Shown here piece after piece: positions 16,493 to 24,877 of a stretch of DNA of 32,449 nt. Both the position numbers and the translations under genes were made by a program. The notes under the pieces were generated by a model, which was not told the origin of the DNA, ran no database searches, and saw only the letters and a program-made list of their open reading frames with translations. The DNA comes from Sphaerochaetaceae bacterium (GTDB taxonomy: Bacteria; Spirochaetota; Spirochaetia; Sphaerochaetales; Sphaerochaetaceae): assembly GCA_023231265.1 (NCBI GenBank), contig JALNVT010000005.1:1-32449 (forward strand). The letters run 5' to 3'. Positions within the stretch are counted from its first letter, which is position 1. The number at the start of each line of letters is the position of its first letter.

Positions 16493-16972
16493 TTAAATGT
16501 CCTCCAGTTTTGGATGATTTTCTTTAATGAATTCCAAAGCTTTCAAATGACGATTTTCACCATTTAGATCCTTATGTTTTTCATCAAAACGATTTACCTT
16601 TATATAGAATATGAACATCTGAATGAAAGCCTTACGTGTTTTCTGAAGAGAATTCCTATAAATTCTTTTCTGCCTTTTCTTGTTCATTTTAGTGATGTAC
16701 CTCTTTTCAATAAATATCTTGAAAAGGGCAAAAATAGCAACAATAATTGTTGTGCTTATCAAAGCGGCATAGTGACCAACAAAATAGGATGTCAGTTCAT
16801 GAGATAGCATGATTATAACAAATGAAACAATGATCTCACCTACAGTTGTGGCTGTTTGAGCACCATTGAAAGACTTGGTGGTTTTTACAATTGAAGCACC
16901 TATTTTATGAAGCATTGAATTTGTTTCATTGACGATAGATTTACCTTCAGTCTTTTCATCCTTAAGTCTCAC
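16493..16972 (-). CDS. Hypothetical membrane protein, downstream part of a UGA-split locus
   Basis: I do not recognise this 159-residue protein. It has two hydrophobic segments, about residues 44-62 (VGEIIVSFVIIMLS) and 69-88 (ALISTTIIVAIFALFKI), then a long basic region (KRYITKMNKKRQKRIYRNSL) and a charged C-terminus. The GTG start used here has no ribosome site. The frame stays open 21 codons further up, through IEEVFEKEIKTKFV, to the UGA that ends the small gene before it. The two may therefore be one broken or read-through gene. The boundary at the N-terminus is uncertain. Confidence 0.5.
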   Translation of the reverse strand: MRLKDEKTEGKSIVNETNSMLHKIGASIVKTTKSFNGAQTATTVGEIIVSFVIIMLSHELTSYFVGHYAALISTTIIVAIFALFKIFIEKRYITKMNKKRQKRIYRNSLQKTRKAFIQMFIFYIKVNRFDEKHKDLNGENRHLKALEFIKENHPKLEDI

Positions 16973-17035
16973 AAACTTTGTTTTGATCTCTTTCTCGAAA
17001 ACTTCCTCGATTTTGTTGTGAGAATAGTTGAATGC

Positions 17036-17179
17036 TCAGTCAATACTGTACATATCAAGTTTTTTTCCTATATCATCTAACTCTTCAAATAATTCATCAA
17101 TTGGTTCAAGACTTAGCTGTTTTTCCTCTTCTTCACTCATATCGACGCGATAGGATATCTCGTCTCTTATTTTGTTCAT
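17036..17179 (-). CDS. Small acidic protein, upstream part of a UGA-split locus
   Basis: This 47-residue acidic protein (MNKIRDEISYRVDMSEEE, then EPIDELFEELDDIGKKLD) has no family I know. AAGAGG stands 8 nt before the ATG, a good ribosome site. It ends at UGA, after which the same frame continues without another stop into the membrane-protein frame. Together the two would form a protein of about 228 residues with an acidic, helical N-terminus and two membrane segments. Confidence 0.5.
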   Translation of the reverse strand: MNKIRDEISYRVDMSEEEEKQLSLEPIDELFEELDDIGKKLDMYSID

Positions 17180-17265
17180 TATAAAAACCTCTTGATGATA
17201 TAGTTTAGTTAAACAGATAAAAAAATACAATAATACGGACTTAATTAAGTAGCAAACTATCGTGT

Positions 17266-17294
17266 TTTACTTGTGAAAATTATTTTAATATTCT
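17266..17294 (+). promoter_or_regulatory. Promoter of uppP
   Basis: TTTACT (17266-17271), a 17-bp spacer and TATTCT (17289-17294) would start transcription near 17301, only about 9 nt before the uppP ATG. Confidence 0.5.
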
Positions 17295-17309
17295 ATTATT
17301 ACCACCATT

Positions 17310-18122
17310 ATGTTAGAAATATTAAAATCAGTCATATTTGGAGTATTGGAAGGTATAACAGAATGGCTTCCAATCAGCAGTACAGGACACTTATTATTAT
17401 TAGACCAATTTTTGAAACTCAATGTAAGCTCAGCCTTCAAAGAATTATTCATGGTGGTTATTCAATTGGGTGCAATCTTAGCCGTTATTGTTCTCTATTT
17501 TTCTACATTGAATCCTTTCTCATTCAAAAAAGATACAGAGCAGAAAAAAAGTACATGGATTCTGTGGCTCAAAGTTGTGGTTGCTACAATACCAGCTGCA
17601 GTATTTGGCCTGATGCTTGATGATATAATAGACAGTTATCTATCTGTTTGGTATGTAATTGTTGCAGCATTGTTTGTTTATGGTGTTCTGTATGTTGCCA
17701 TAGAAAAGCGTGATAAGAATAAGGTGATGAGAGTCACAACACTTGAGCAGATGAGTTATAAAGACGCCCTTATAATGGGATTCTACCAAGTTCTTGCTTT
17801 GATACCTGGAACATCTAGATCTGGTTCTACAATACTTGGTGGTATAATAACAGGAATCGACAGACCAATTGCAGCCAAATTCTCTTTCTTCATGGCAATT
17901 CCAGTTATGTTTGGAGCATCACTGCTGAAGATAATAAAACTTGGATTTGATTTTTCAGGTAGTGAGTACAGCATCTTGGCAGTGGGGTGTGTGGTATCAT
18001 TTGTGGTATCTCTTCTTGTAATCAAGTCACTGATGAATTATGTAAGAGCCCATGATTTCTCTGTATTTGGTTGGTACAGAATAATACTATCTATAGTTCT
18101 AACAGTTGTTTTTCTCTTTTAA
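17310..18122 (+). CDS. uppP: Undecaprenyl-diphosphatase UppP (BacA)
   Basis: This 270-residue polytopic membrane enzyme removes a phosphate from undecaprenyl diphosphate, recycling the lipid carrier used for peptidoglycan and other wall polymers. Activity also gives basal bacitracin resistance in other bacteria. The catalytic residues are visible: E14 and E18 in VLEGITEWLP, H27 in SSTGHLL, and R170 in PGTSRSGST. About eight membrane segments are apparent. No Shine-Dalgarno-like sequence precedes the ATG, in line with a very short leader from the promoter next to it. It converges on dinB with only 9 bp between stops and no visible terminator. Confidence 0.94.
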   Translation: MLEILKSVIFGVLEGITEWLPISSTGHLLLLDQFLKLNVSSAFKELFMVVIQLGAILAVIVLYFSTLNPFSFKKDTEQKKSTWILWLKVVVATIPAAVFGLMLDDIIDSYLSVWYVIVAALFVYGVLYVAIEKRDKNKVMRVTTLEQMSYKDALIMGFYQVLALIPGTSRSGSTILGGIITGIDRPIAAKFSFFMAIPVMFGASLLKIIKLGFDFSGSEYSILAVGCVVSFVVSLLVIKSLMNYVRAHDFSVFGWYRIILSIVLTVVFLF

Positions 18123-18131
18123 CAGATAAAA

Positions 18132-19340
18132 CTAATCTTCATCCAGGTCACGATGTGCATTTGCATTGTGGCGACTTTTTTTATTGTTCAGAAGAGTTGC
18201 TTTTGTTATCTTCAGCCCCGAAGCCTTTAAAGATAGAGCAATCTTTTCGACCTCTCTTTTCTTCTTGTTGTCCTCATCAAACAGATCAGCTTGAATCATA
18301 TTATCTTTGCTGTAGGTTTGATAAAGACCGACTCCCAAAAGCCTGACAGGTGCATTTTTCCATCTTTTCTTAAAAAGAATTATTGCATAATCATAAATCT
18401 GCTCTGCATTGTATATAGGCATATCTGGAGTCATCTGTGCAGAGACCGTGGTGAAGTCATTGTATCTTATCTTGATTCCAATTGTCTTTGCCATCTTTTT
18501 TTCCTGCAAGGAACGATAAAAAATCTCATAACACATATCAAGAAGATTTGTAGAAAGAGCTTCCTCAGAAGCAAGGTCCTCCCCAAAAGTTCTTTCTGTA
18601 GATATTGAGTGACTCTTCACCTCTCGATCATAAATGCCAGTATCAATGCCCCTGACAACATTGTAGAGATAATTCCCCATTGAGGAACCAAATAAAGATT
18701 CTAGATTTTCTTTTGAAAAAGCTCTCAACTGCTCATTTGTTGTTATATGCCTCTGCTTCAGAAGCCTCTGGGTTACCTTACCGACACCCCACAGTTTTGG
18801 AAGACCTATTGCATCTACAAATTCAATCTCTCTTCCTTTCTCAACAATACATATGCCATCAGGTTTGTTGAAATCACTTGCCATTTTTGCTATAAGGCGA
18901 GTTGGACCAATTCCAACACTGATTGTCAAACCTGTCTCTTCTTTGACCCTGTTTTTGAGTTTTATCCCAGCTTCAAACGGAGGACCAAATAGAGTGGTTG
19001 TACCACTCATATCAAGAAAAGCTTCATCAATAGAGACCTGCATCACAGATGGAGAGAACTCTGAGAATATATTCATCACTTGGCGACTCTTTTCAAGATA
19101 TCTTGAATAGTGGCCTCCAATGATCACAGCATTTGGACACAGTTTCATAGCTAAGCCCATTGGCATAGCTGAATGAACACCATATTTTCTTGCCTCATAG
19201 TTGCATGTAGAGGCCACTGATCTTGGACCAGTTCCTCCAATTATGACAGGTTTTCCTCTCAAAGAAGGATCATCAAGCATTTCAACTGAAGCAAAGAAGG
19301 CATCAAGGTCCACATGAAAAAAAGTCTTTTCCTTACCCAT
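18132..19340 (-). CDS. dinB: DNA polymerase IV (Y-family)
   Basis: This 402-residue translesion polymerase has catalytic acids D11 (FFHVDLDAFFASVE) and D105-E106 (SIDEAFLD). The palm and fingers hold STCNYEARKYGVHSAMP, and the thumb region has LIAKMASDFNKPDG and GVGKVTQRLL. The little-finger domain follows. QADLF near the C-terminal part matches the beta-clamp binding motif. GGAGGG sits 6 nt before the chosen ATG; a TTG one codon earlier is a worse fit. The gene overlaps the end of ddl by 8 nt, so a repair polymerase is translated together with two cell-wall genes. No LexA-type operator was seen. Confidence 0.94.
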   Translation of the reverse strand: MGKEKTFFHVDLDAFFASVEMLDDPSLRGKPVIIGGTGPRSVASTCNYEARKYGVHSAMPMGLAMKLCPNAVIIGGHYSRYLEKSRQVMNIFSEFSPSVMQVSIDEAFLDMSGTTTLFGPPFEAGIKLKNRVKEETGLTISVGIGPTRLIAKMASDFNKPDGICIVEKGREIEFVDAIGLPKLWGVGKVTQRLLKQRHITTNEQLRAFSKENLESLFGSSMGNYLYNVVRGIDTGIYDREVKSHSISTERTFGEDLASEEALSTNLLDMCYEIFYRSLQEKKMAKTIGIKIRYNDFTTVSAQMTPDMPIYNAEQIYDYAIILFKKRWKNAPVRLLGVGLYQTYSKDNMIQADLFDEDNKKKREVEKIALSLKASGLKITKATLLNNKKSRHNANAHRDLDED

Positions 19341-20430
19341 CAATCCCTCCAGCTACAATCAAAGCTATTGAATCAAGGAATGGAATATCTTCACTTTCTA
19401 TCAAAAGAGGATAATGAGAGGTGGAAGTGAGACCAGGTAATGTGTTGATTTCATTTAAAATGACATTGTTATCAGAATCCAAAAAGAAATCTATTCTCGC
19501 ATATCCTTTCAAATTGAGAATCTCAAAAGCTCTTTTGGCAATATCTCGACATTTCATTCTGATCTCATCAGCAAGAGGAGCTGATGCATCCATGTAGGCT
19601 CCATCAACCTTTGCATATTTACTCTCATAAGACAGCAATGTACTTCCGTCATGTTTTATCACAGTACCAGGACCACCTATTACTATCTCACCATCATATT
19701 CAAGTGCAGCACATTCAATCTCCTTGAAGTTTTCATAGAGAGGTTGAATCAGAACTCTATCACTGTGTGTGAAGGATTCAGATACAGAGCTTTCAAATGA
19801 CGATTGATCATCTGATTTAAAAACATGAACCCCAATTGAACTTCCTGTGGTCTCACTTTTTATGAATAGGTTCTTTCCTAAAACAGATTGGACATCGGTC
19901 AATGATATGTTGTTTCTGTACTTATCAAAGATCACTGTTTTTATTGTATCAATATCATTATCATTCAGAATTGATGAGCAGTGAGCCTTAGACATGCAGA
20001 TACTGCTTGATGCTGTATCGCAGCCACAGCATCTGATGTTGCAGATAGACATAAGACCCTGAAGTTGACCATCTTCCCCAAATACACCATGGGTCACAGG
20101 AAATACAAGATGAAGAGGAAGAAGAGTATCTTGCAATATAAAACCTTTTCCAGGTCTGAGATACAGCTCATTGATTGGAGTTATCTCATTTGATATCTGA
20201 TAATTATCAATAATTTCAAATCTATCATTATACATATCACAGTTCTGAAGATAGAATTGATTGGAACGTGATATACCAATCAAGTAGACCTTCTTGCATA
20301 GTTTTTTAAGAATGGAGTAGACTCCCTTAGCAGAAGAGATTGATACCTCATGCTCTGGAGAATTTCCTCCATAAACCAATGCAATGTTGTGGTTCTTTAA
20401 ATTCTTTATAATATTATCTGTTACTTTCAT
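19333..20430 (-). CDS. ddl: D-alanine--D-alanine ligase
   Basis: This 365-residue ATP-grasp enzyme makes the D-Ala-D-Ala end of the peptidoglycan stem peptide. Landmarks are IALVYGGNSPEHEVSISSA at the N-terminus, VTHGVFGEDGQLQGL, the ATP-loop FIKSETTGSSIGVHV, and the metal site VILNEINTLPGLTSTSHYP. The frame is open for 29 further codons upstream, but those lie inside murE. The ATG used has AAAGAGAAAGAG upstream, overlaps murE by 17 nt, and gives a normal N-terminus. It is the middle gene of a murE-ddl-dinB set in which all three overlap. Confidence 0.93.
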   Translation of the reverse strand: MKVTDNIIKNLKNHNIALVYGGNSPEHEVSISSAKGVYSILKKLCKKVYLIGISRSNQFYLQNCDMYNDRFEIIDNYQISNEITPINELYLRPGKGFILQDTLLPLHLVFPVTHGVFGEDGQLQGLMSICNIRCCGCDTASSSICMSKAHCSSILNDNDIDTIKTVIFDKYRNNISLTDVQSVLGKNLFIKSETTGSSIGVHVFKSDDQSSFESSVSESFTHSDRVLIQPLYENFKEIECAALEYDGEIVIGGPGTVIKHDGSTLLSYESKYAKVDGAYMDASAPLADEIRMKCRDIAKRAFEILNLKGYARIDFFLDSDNNVILNEINTLPGLTSTSHYPLLIESEDIPFLDSIALIVAGGIDG

Positions 20431-21886
20431 CTCTTTCTCTTTCTTCAATTGCAGCTCTGACTGCACTCTCTTCATTCCATTGAATTTTGGAATATCTTCT
20501 TTGAATTGACGATTCATGGCCCTTTCCTAGAAAAAGTACAACATCAGCTTCATCTGCAATCTTTACTGCATATTTTATTGCATCCATTCTATCATATATT
20601 TTAACAAAAGGTGTATCTGAAATGCCATCTGCAATATCGGATGTGATCTTATCATCACCCTCATCTCTTGGATCTTCCTCGGTTAAAATTATTATATCAC
20701 AGAAAGACGATGCTACTTTGCCCATCTGCTCTCTTTTTTCAACATCTCTCTCTCCACCAGATCCAAATAAAGCAATCAGTCGAGAGCTCTTTGGTTTCAA
20801 ACTTTTCATGATGTGATGAAAAGCATCGGCTGTATGGGCAAAATCAACAATGAAATTTATGTTTAGGTTGTTTTCAATAACAATGAATCTGCCATCTATA
20901 TGCATGAGGTCTTTGATCTTTGATAAAAAAGTCTCAACAGGTAATTGTGAAATAATGGATGCTGCACCTGCTGCAAGAAGAGCATTTGAAACAAACACAT
21001 CAATATGCATATCTGTTTTATATACTTTGTTTTTAATAGAGACATCTAATGGAAGCATGTTATCATGCTTTATTATCTCGTACATCAGATCTCGCTTCAG
21101 AATAAAAGACCTGTGCTTGTCTGCAACCTTCAGACATTCATCAAGATGAATGTTATCTAGAGTCGAAATGAAGGTTCCACCTTCTTTTAAATTTCTGATC
21201 AAATTGCATTTTGCATCGACATATCTATCTATACTTTTGTGCAGCTCAAGATGTTCTGATGTTATGTTGGTGATTATTGCCATCTCAAATTTGATTGTGT
21301 TCAATCTATCCATCTCTTCTGAAAGCGAATGTGATGTTGTCTCAAGAATTAAGTACTCCACATCATGCTCAACACATCTTTTGAAGAAAGAATGAAGAAC
21401 GTCGGCCTCTGGTGTGCTCTGTCTGTTTGGAGATTTAATTAGATCCTTGCCATCATCTTGATAAACTGTGGTTGAAAGGGCGACCTTATAATTTAGCATC
21501 TTTAGAAAGTGATAGAGATAGCAACAAGTTGTTGTCTTGCCATCAGTACCGGTTACCCCAATAATCTTGAGTTTTTCATCAGACCTATCATAAAAATAAG
21601 AGTTGAAAATTGCAAAGCTAGAGCGAGTGGATGGTACCAAAAGATATCCAATACCACAGATCAAAGATTCAGGCTCAATCTCACAAACTATCAAAGAAGC
21701 ACCATTCTCTATTGCTCTATCTATGTAAAGATTTCCATCTGTGTGTATTCCAGAAAAAGCAAAAAAAGCAAAATCTTCGTGTACCTCTCTGGAGTCAAAA
21801 GTAAGACCTAAGAGGTCCATCTTGGTTGGCAGCTGTAAAAAAGTAGAGTTCTCTATTTTGTTGCTCAACGTCATGCAATTATTCAT
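20414..21886 (-). CDS. murE: UDP-MurNAc-L-Ala-D-Glu ligase MurE
   Basis: This 490-residue Mur ligase adds the third amino acid to the peptidoglycan stem peptide in the cytoplasm. The ATP loop is IIGVTGTDGKTTTCCY (about residues 108-123), EATSH-like LILETTSHSLSEEMDR and TNITSEHLELHKSIDRYVDAKC follow (the K after DA is the usual carbamylated lysine), and HIDGRF and DFAHTADAFHHIM lead into the C-terminal domain. The specificity loop reads EEDPRDEG. It keeps the arginine of the diaminopimelate-type DNPR motif but not its DN, so the third residue (DAP, ornithine or lysine) is open. The ATG chosen coincides with the predicted transcription start; longer frames to 21925 would start upstream of the promoter's start point. 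Confidence 0.92.
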   Translation of the reverse strand: MNNCMTLSNKIENSTFLQLPTKMDLLGLTFDSREVHEDFAFFAFSGIHTDGNLYIDRAIENGASLIVCEIEPESLICGIGYLLVPSTRSSFAIFNSYFYDRSDEKLKIIGVTGTDGKTTTCCYLYHFLKMLNYKVALSTTVYQDDGKDLIKSPNRQSTPEADVLHSFFKRCVEHDVEYLILETTSHSLSEEMDRLNTIKFEMAIITNITSEHLELHKSIDRYVDAKCNLIRNLKEGGTFISTLDNIHLDECLKVADKHRSFILKRDLMYEIIKHDNMLPLDVSIKNKVYKTDMHIDVFVSNALLAAGAASIISQLPVETFLSKIKDLMHIDGRFIVIENNLNINFIVDFAHTADAFHHIMKSLKPKSSRLIALFGSGGERDVEKREQMGKVASSFCDIIILTEEDPRDEGDDKITSDIADGISDTPFVKIYDRMDAIKYAVKIADEADVVLFLGKGHESSIQRRYSKIQWNEESAVRAAIEERERDESNR

Positions 21887-21892
21887 ATTTCT

Positions 21893-21921
21893 ATGATAGC
21901 AATCACGAGAGCAATTTACAA
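21893..21921 (-). promoter_or_regulatory. Promoter of murE, predicted leaderless
   Basis: On the minus strand TTGTAA (plus 21916-21921), a 17-bp spacer and TATCAT (plus 21893-21898) lead to an expected start 7 nt further on, which is the A of the murE ATG at 21886. No ribosome site is present. Confidence 0.55.
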
Positions 21922-22053
21922 TCAAATTATTTTATAATTTTAAAAATGCAACATATTTTAAAAATTGTATGAAAAAGATTGCATTTCTCTTGTATTTTAA
22001 AAACTTTGCACTACACTTGTAATTGAAGAAATTATTGAAATGAGGAGTGTATT

Positions 22054-22626
22054 ATGGTAGAAGAAATAAGAGCATATCAAACAATAAACTTTGGTGATTC
22101 TGTTGAAGTAGCTAGAAACAAGATTGAAGCATTCAAGCACCGACAGACAATATTTGATAGCGACAAAGACAATGAATTGCTTACAAGTTTTTATCTCAAC
22201 CTTTTTGAAGAAGATTATCATAATATGATGAAATTTAAATTCTTCAAGAATCAACTTTATCAAATTATCATAGAATCTGATGATTACTTTGAGGATGGTT
22301 TTGGACTGACAAAACTGATCAAACATGCCTCTCGTTTTGTTGAGATTTTTGACATTGAAAACAAACCAATAAAAGGTGGTCTGTCTTTGAATTTTACAGT
22401 GGAAACTCTAAAAGAACTTGAACCTGGTACAAATACCGTCTTTAAAGAGTGGGGTGATAAAGATATAAAAACCATCAAAATAGGACTTGATAAGATATCA
22501 CTGAATAACAAGATTCATTATAAAATAAAAATAGTTGAAGAGAGTGGATATTACTCAAATCTCTATAAAGAAGCACAGGATAAATTTAACTTTGAAAAAA
22601 CAAGCAACTATGCAAAGTGGTTCTGA
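22054..22626 (+). CDS. Hypothetical protein
   Basis: I do not recognise this 190-residue soluble protein. It is acidic to neutral, has no signal peptide or membrane segment, and mixes predicted helices (VARNKIEAFKHRQTIF) with beta-like stretches (NQLYQIIIES, KPIKGGLSLNFTVETL, KIHYKIKIVEES). GAGGAG before the ATG is an excellent ribosome site, and codon use looks like its neighbours. It is transcribed alone: murE diverges on one side and a strong terminator closes it on the other. No function can be offered. Confidence 0.75.
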   Translation: MVEEIRAYQTINFGDSVEVARNKIEAFKHRQTIFDSDKDNELLTSFYLNLFEEDYHNMMKFKFFKNQLYQIIIESDDYFEDGFGLTKLIKHASRFVEIFDIENKPIKGGLSLNFTVETLKELEPGTNTVFKEWGDKDIKTIKIGLDKISLNNKIHYKIKIVEESGYYSNLYKEAQDKFNFEKTSNYAKWF

Positions 22627-22644
22627 TCTCAATAGAATCATCAT

Positions 22645-22669
22645 GGCTCCCATCAGGGGAGCCTTTTGT
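22645..22669 (+). terminator. Rho-independent terminator
   Basis: GGCTCCC (22645-22651) pairs with GGGAGCC (22657-22663), followed by TTTTGT. It closes the orphan gene upstream. Confidence 0.85.
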
Positions 22670-22733
22670 ATAAAAGACTAGATATTTGAAATTTAAAAAT
22701 CATATGCTATAATGTTGAATCAAAGGAACAGAT

Positions 22734-23495
22734 ATGAATACAGAAAAAGTATATCAAGATATAAATAGCAGGACCGTGGATAACTGGGTCAAAGAAGGTT
22801 GGGAATGGGGAACTGCCGTCGATCATGAGACCTTCATGCGAGCCAAAGAAGGGTATTGGAATATCGTATTATCTCCAACAATTAATATTCCACACGAGTG
22901 GTTTGGTAATTTGAAAGGAAAGAAACTTTTAGGATTGGCATCTGGTGGTGGGCAACAAATTCCAATCATGAGTGCTGCCGGAGCAATATGTACTGTGATG
23001 GATTATTCTGATGAACAGTTGAAATCAGAAAAACTTGTAGCAGAAAGAGAGGGCTATGATGTTGATATTGTTAAAGCTGATATGACAAAGAGATTTCCTT
23101 TTGAAGATGAGAGCTTTGATATAATAATCAACCCTGTATCCAATTGCTACATAGATAGCCTTGATAACTTTTGGAAAGAATGCTCAAGAGTACTCAAAAA
23201 AGGTGGAATCTTGATGGCAGGATTTGATAATGGATTCAATTATCTTGTCGATCTTGAAGAAAAATCCATCATAAGAGGATTGCCTTTCAATCCATTGAAA
23301 GATGAAAAGCTATATAAATTCTCAATAGATAATGATTGGGGAATTCAATTCTCCCATACAATTGAAGAGCAACTTCAAGGACAACTTGATGCTGGCTTCA
23401 ATCTAACAAATATATTCCAAGATACCAACTCGGAAGGAAATCTTGCTGAATTAAATGTACCAACTTTTTATGTTACTAGGTGCATAAAAAGATAA
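22734..23495 (+). CDS. Class I SAM-dependent methyltransferase
   Basis: This 253-residue protein has the seven-stranded methyltransferase fold. Motif I is KLLGLASGGGQQIP (SAM glycine loop), the acidic end of strand 2 is CTVMDYSDEQL, motif II reads DIVKADMTKRFPFEDESFD, and SRVLKKGGILMAGF is motif III. The N-terminus WVKEGWEWGTAVDHETF is common in this uncharacterised small-molecule/unknown-substrate subgroup. AAAGGAA precedes the ATG. The next gene begins 55 bp later and could share its transcript. The substrate is unknown. Confidence 0.85.
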   Translation: MNTEKVYQDINSRTVDNWVKEGWEWGTAVDHETFMRAKEGYWNIVLSPTINIPHEWFGNLKGKKLLGLASGGGQQIPIMSAAGAICTVMDYSDEQLKSEKLVAEREGYDVDIVKADMTKRFPFEDESFDIIINPVSNCYIDSLDNFWKECSRVLKKGGILMAGFDNGFNYLVDLEEKSIIRGLPFNPLKDEKLYKFSIDNDWGIQFSHTIEEQLQGQLDAGFNLTNIFQDTNSEGNLAELNVPTFYVTRCIKR

Positions 23496-23550
23496 AAATA
23501 TGTATTATCATCAATAAATGTGACAAAATTAGAATAATGAGGAAAGAAAA

Positions 23551-23796
23551 ATGAAGAAATATCATTACAAAACACAGGGGACCTGTTCTTCTGATATCTA
23601 TTTTAAAATTGATGAAGAAAACATAATTAGAGATGTTAAATTTGAAAGAGGATGCAGTGGTAATTTAAAAGGAATTGTAGCCTTGTGTTTGGGACTTGAT
23701 GCAAAAGATGCTGCATCTAAATTGGAAGGAATAACCTGTGGTAGTAAGAATACCAGTTGTCCTGACCAATTTGCAAAAGCACTTAAGAGTATTTGA
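23551..23796 (+). CDS. TSCPD-domain protein
   Basis: This 81-residue protein is a stand-alone TSCPD domain, the small domain also found at the C-terminus of some ribonucleotide reductases. The motif itself appears as NTSCPDQF near the end. Four cysteines (GTCSSDIYF, FERGCSGNL, LEGITCGS, TSCPD) could bind metal, which is inference. GAGGAAAG precedes the ATG. Its stop overlaps the start of the next gene in TGATG, so the two are translated in tandem. Confidence 0.85.
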   Translation: MKKYHYKTQGTCSSDIYFKIDEENIIRDVKFERGCSGNLKGIVALCLGLDAKDAASKLEGITCGSKNTSCPDQFAKALKSI

Positions 23797-24830
23797 TGAA
23801 AAGAAAAATATTGATTTTTATAATGTTAATTGCAGTGAGCTTTCAATTGTTCTCATTAGGTATTGATAGTGATTGGAACAACACATCAATTACTGACTTA
23901 GATGGGGCATTCAATCCTGCCAATCTGGGATACAGAAATGATGAATCATCTGCCTTTGAATATTATGTATTAGTAAACGATCAATATAACAGTGAAAACA
24001 TGGATGCTATCTTGCAGAACCCTGGCTCTACCTTGGGGGCAACTTTTTATGGCACAAATCTATCTTTATCTTTTGAAGTGGAAAACTATCTTGAAGATAG
24101 AACCTACGATGAAGAAAAGGACACTTTAGATTACAAAGGCTATTCAAAGTTCTCTCTTGGTATTGATTGGGGATATAAAATAAGTAATCTGGCATTGGGA
24201 CTCAGTATAAACGCAGGTTCTGATATGGTGAAATCAGATTATGAACTATCTACAAATATCTTTGCAATAACAGATTACTTTGTTGAAACATTCTTTTCTA
24301 GATATCAGAGTGTATCCTCATCCCAGTTCTTCAATCTGGGATTTGGATTCAGGTATGAGTTTCCAAACAATATAGTAATAGCTCTGCTATCAGATCAAGA
24401 CTTTGATGTTGATTCCTCAACAATTGACTTTGAAGAATATGGGAAGAACCTATGTTTGGGTATAAGTGGAATAACATCTGAATACTCAAGCAATGGAGAG
24501 CTGAATCCAACTAGAATAAAATTATATGGAGATCTACTTTATATTGGAGACAGTACAAAAAGAGAGACACGCGTCAGTGCAGAATTCAGACTTCAGTTGA
24601 GTCGCGATATATATGCATCTCTTTATCTTGGACTTGAAGAAACACAAGAAGCTTTGATTGATATATTCTCATTTGATGCAGAGAGTGCAACTTCCTATTA
24701 TGGATTATCTTTCAATACAGGATCTTACAATTTGTTGTTGAACTGTGGAATTCCAGTTGAGTATTATAATGGCTCAAATGACAGTGATGATAACATCTCA
24801 ATTACAATTAAACTTTCATATCAATCATAA
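23796..24830 (+). CDS. Predicted outer-membrane beta-barrel protein
   Basis: This 344-residue protein opens with a signal peptide (KRKILIFIMLIAVSFQLFS). The rest alternates polar and hydrophobic residues in short aromatic-rich strands (FEYYVLVND, LSLSFEVENY, KFSLGIDWGYKI, FFNLGFGFRYEF, SYNLLLNCGIPVEYY, ISITIKLSYQ), as in outer-membrane barrels. The segment DLDGAFNPANLGYRNDES resembles the start of spirochaete and TraF-like barrel proteins. The end is not a classic terminal phenylalanine. The ATG overlaps the stop of the TSCPD gene; a TTG one codon upstream is a poorer choice. Its pore or binding function is unknown. Confidence 0.65.
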   Translation: MKRKILIFIMLIAVSFQLFSLGIDSDWNNTSITDLDGAFNPANLGYRNDESSAFEYYVLVNDQYNSENMDAILQNPGSTLGATFYGTNLSLSFEVENYLEDRTYDEEKDTLDYKGYSKFSLGIDWGYKISNLALGLSINAGSDMVKSDYELSTNIFAITDYFVETFFSRYQSVSSSQFFNLGFGFRYEFPNNIVIALLSDQDFDVDSSTIDFEEYGKNLCLGISGITSEYSSNGELNPTRIKLYGDLLYIGDSTKRETRVSAEFRLQLSRDIYASLYLGLEETQEALIDIFSFDAESATSYYGLSFNTGSYNLLLNCGIPVEYYNGSNDSDDNISITIKLSYQS

Positions 24831-24853
24831 AAAAAGGTACCAAATTGGTACCT
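24829..24853 (-). terminator. Rho-independent terminator of the znuACB operon
   Basis: On the minus strand AGGTACC, loop AATTT, GGTACCT is followed by a run of seven T (plus 24829-24835). On the plus strand the same stem lacks a good T run, though it may slow transcripts of the barrel gene. Confidence 0.8.
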
Positions 24854-24877
24854 AATATTGTTATCTCTCTATTTAAG

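Noticed and set aside
17000..17040. The in-frame UGA as a selenocysteine codon
   Set aside because: The bases after the UGA form no convincing bacterial SECIS hairpin, and the surrounding protein is not a known selenoprotein type.
20431..20517. Longer N-terminus for ddl
   Set aside because: The 29 extra codons lie inside murE, and the internal ATG has its own ribosome site and a normal Ddl beginning.
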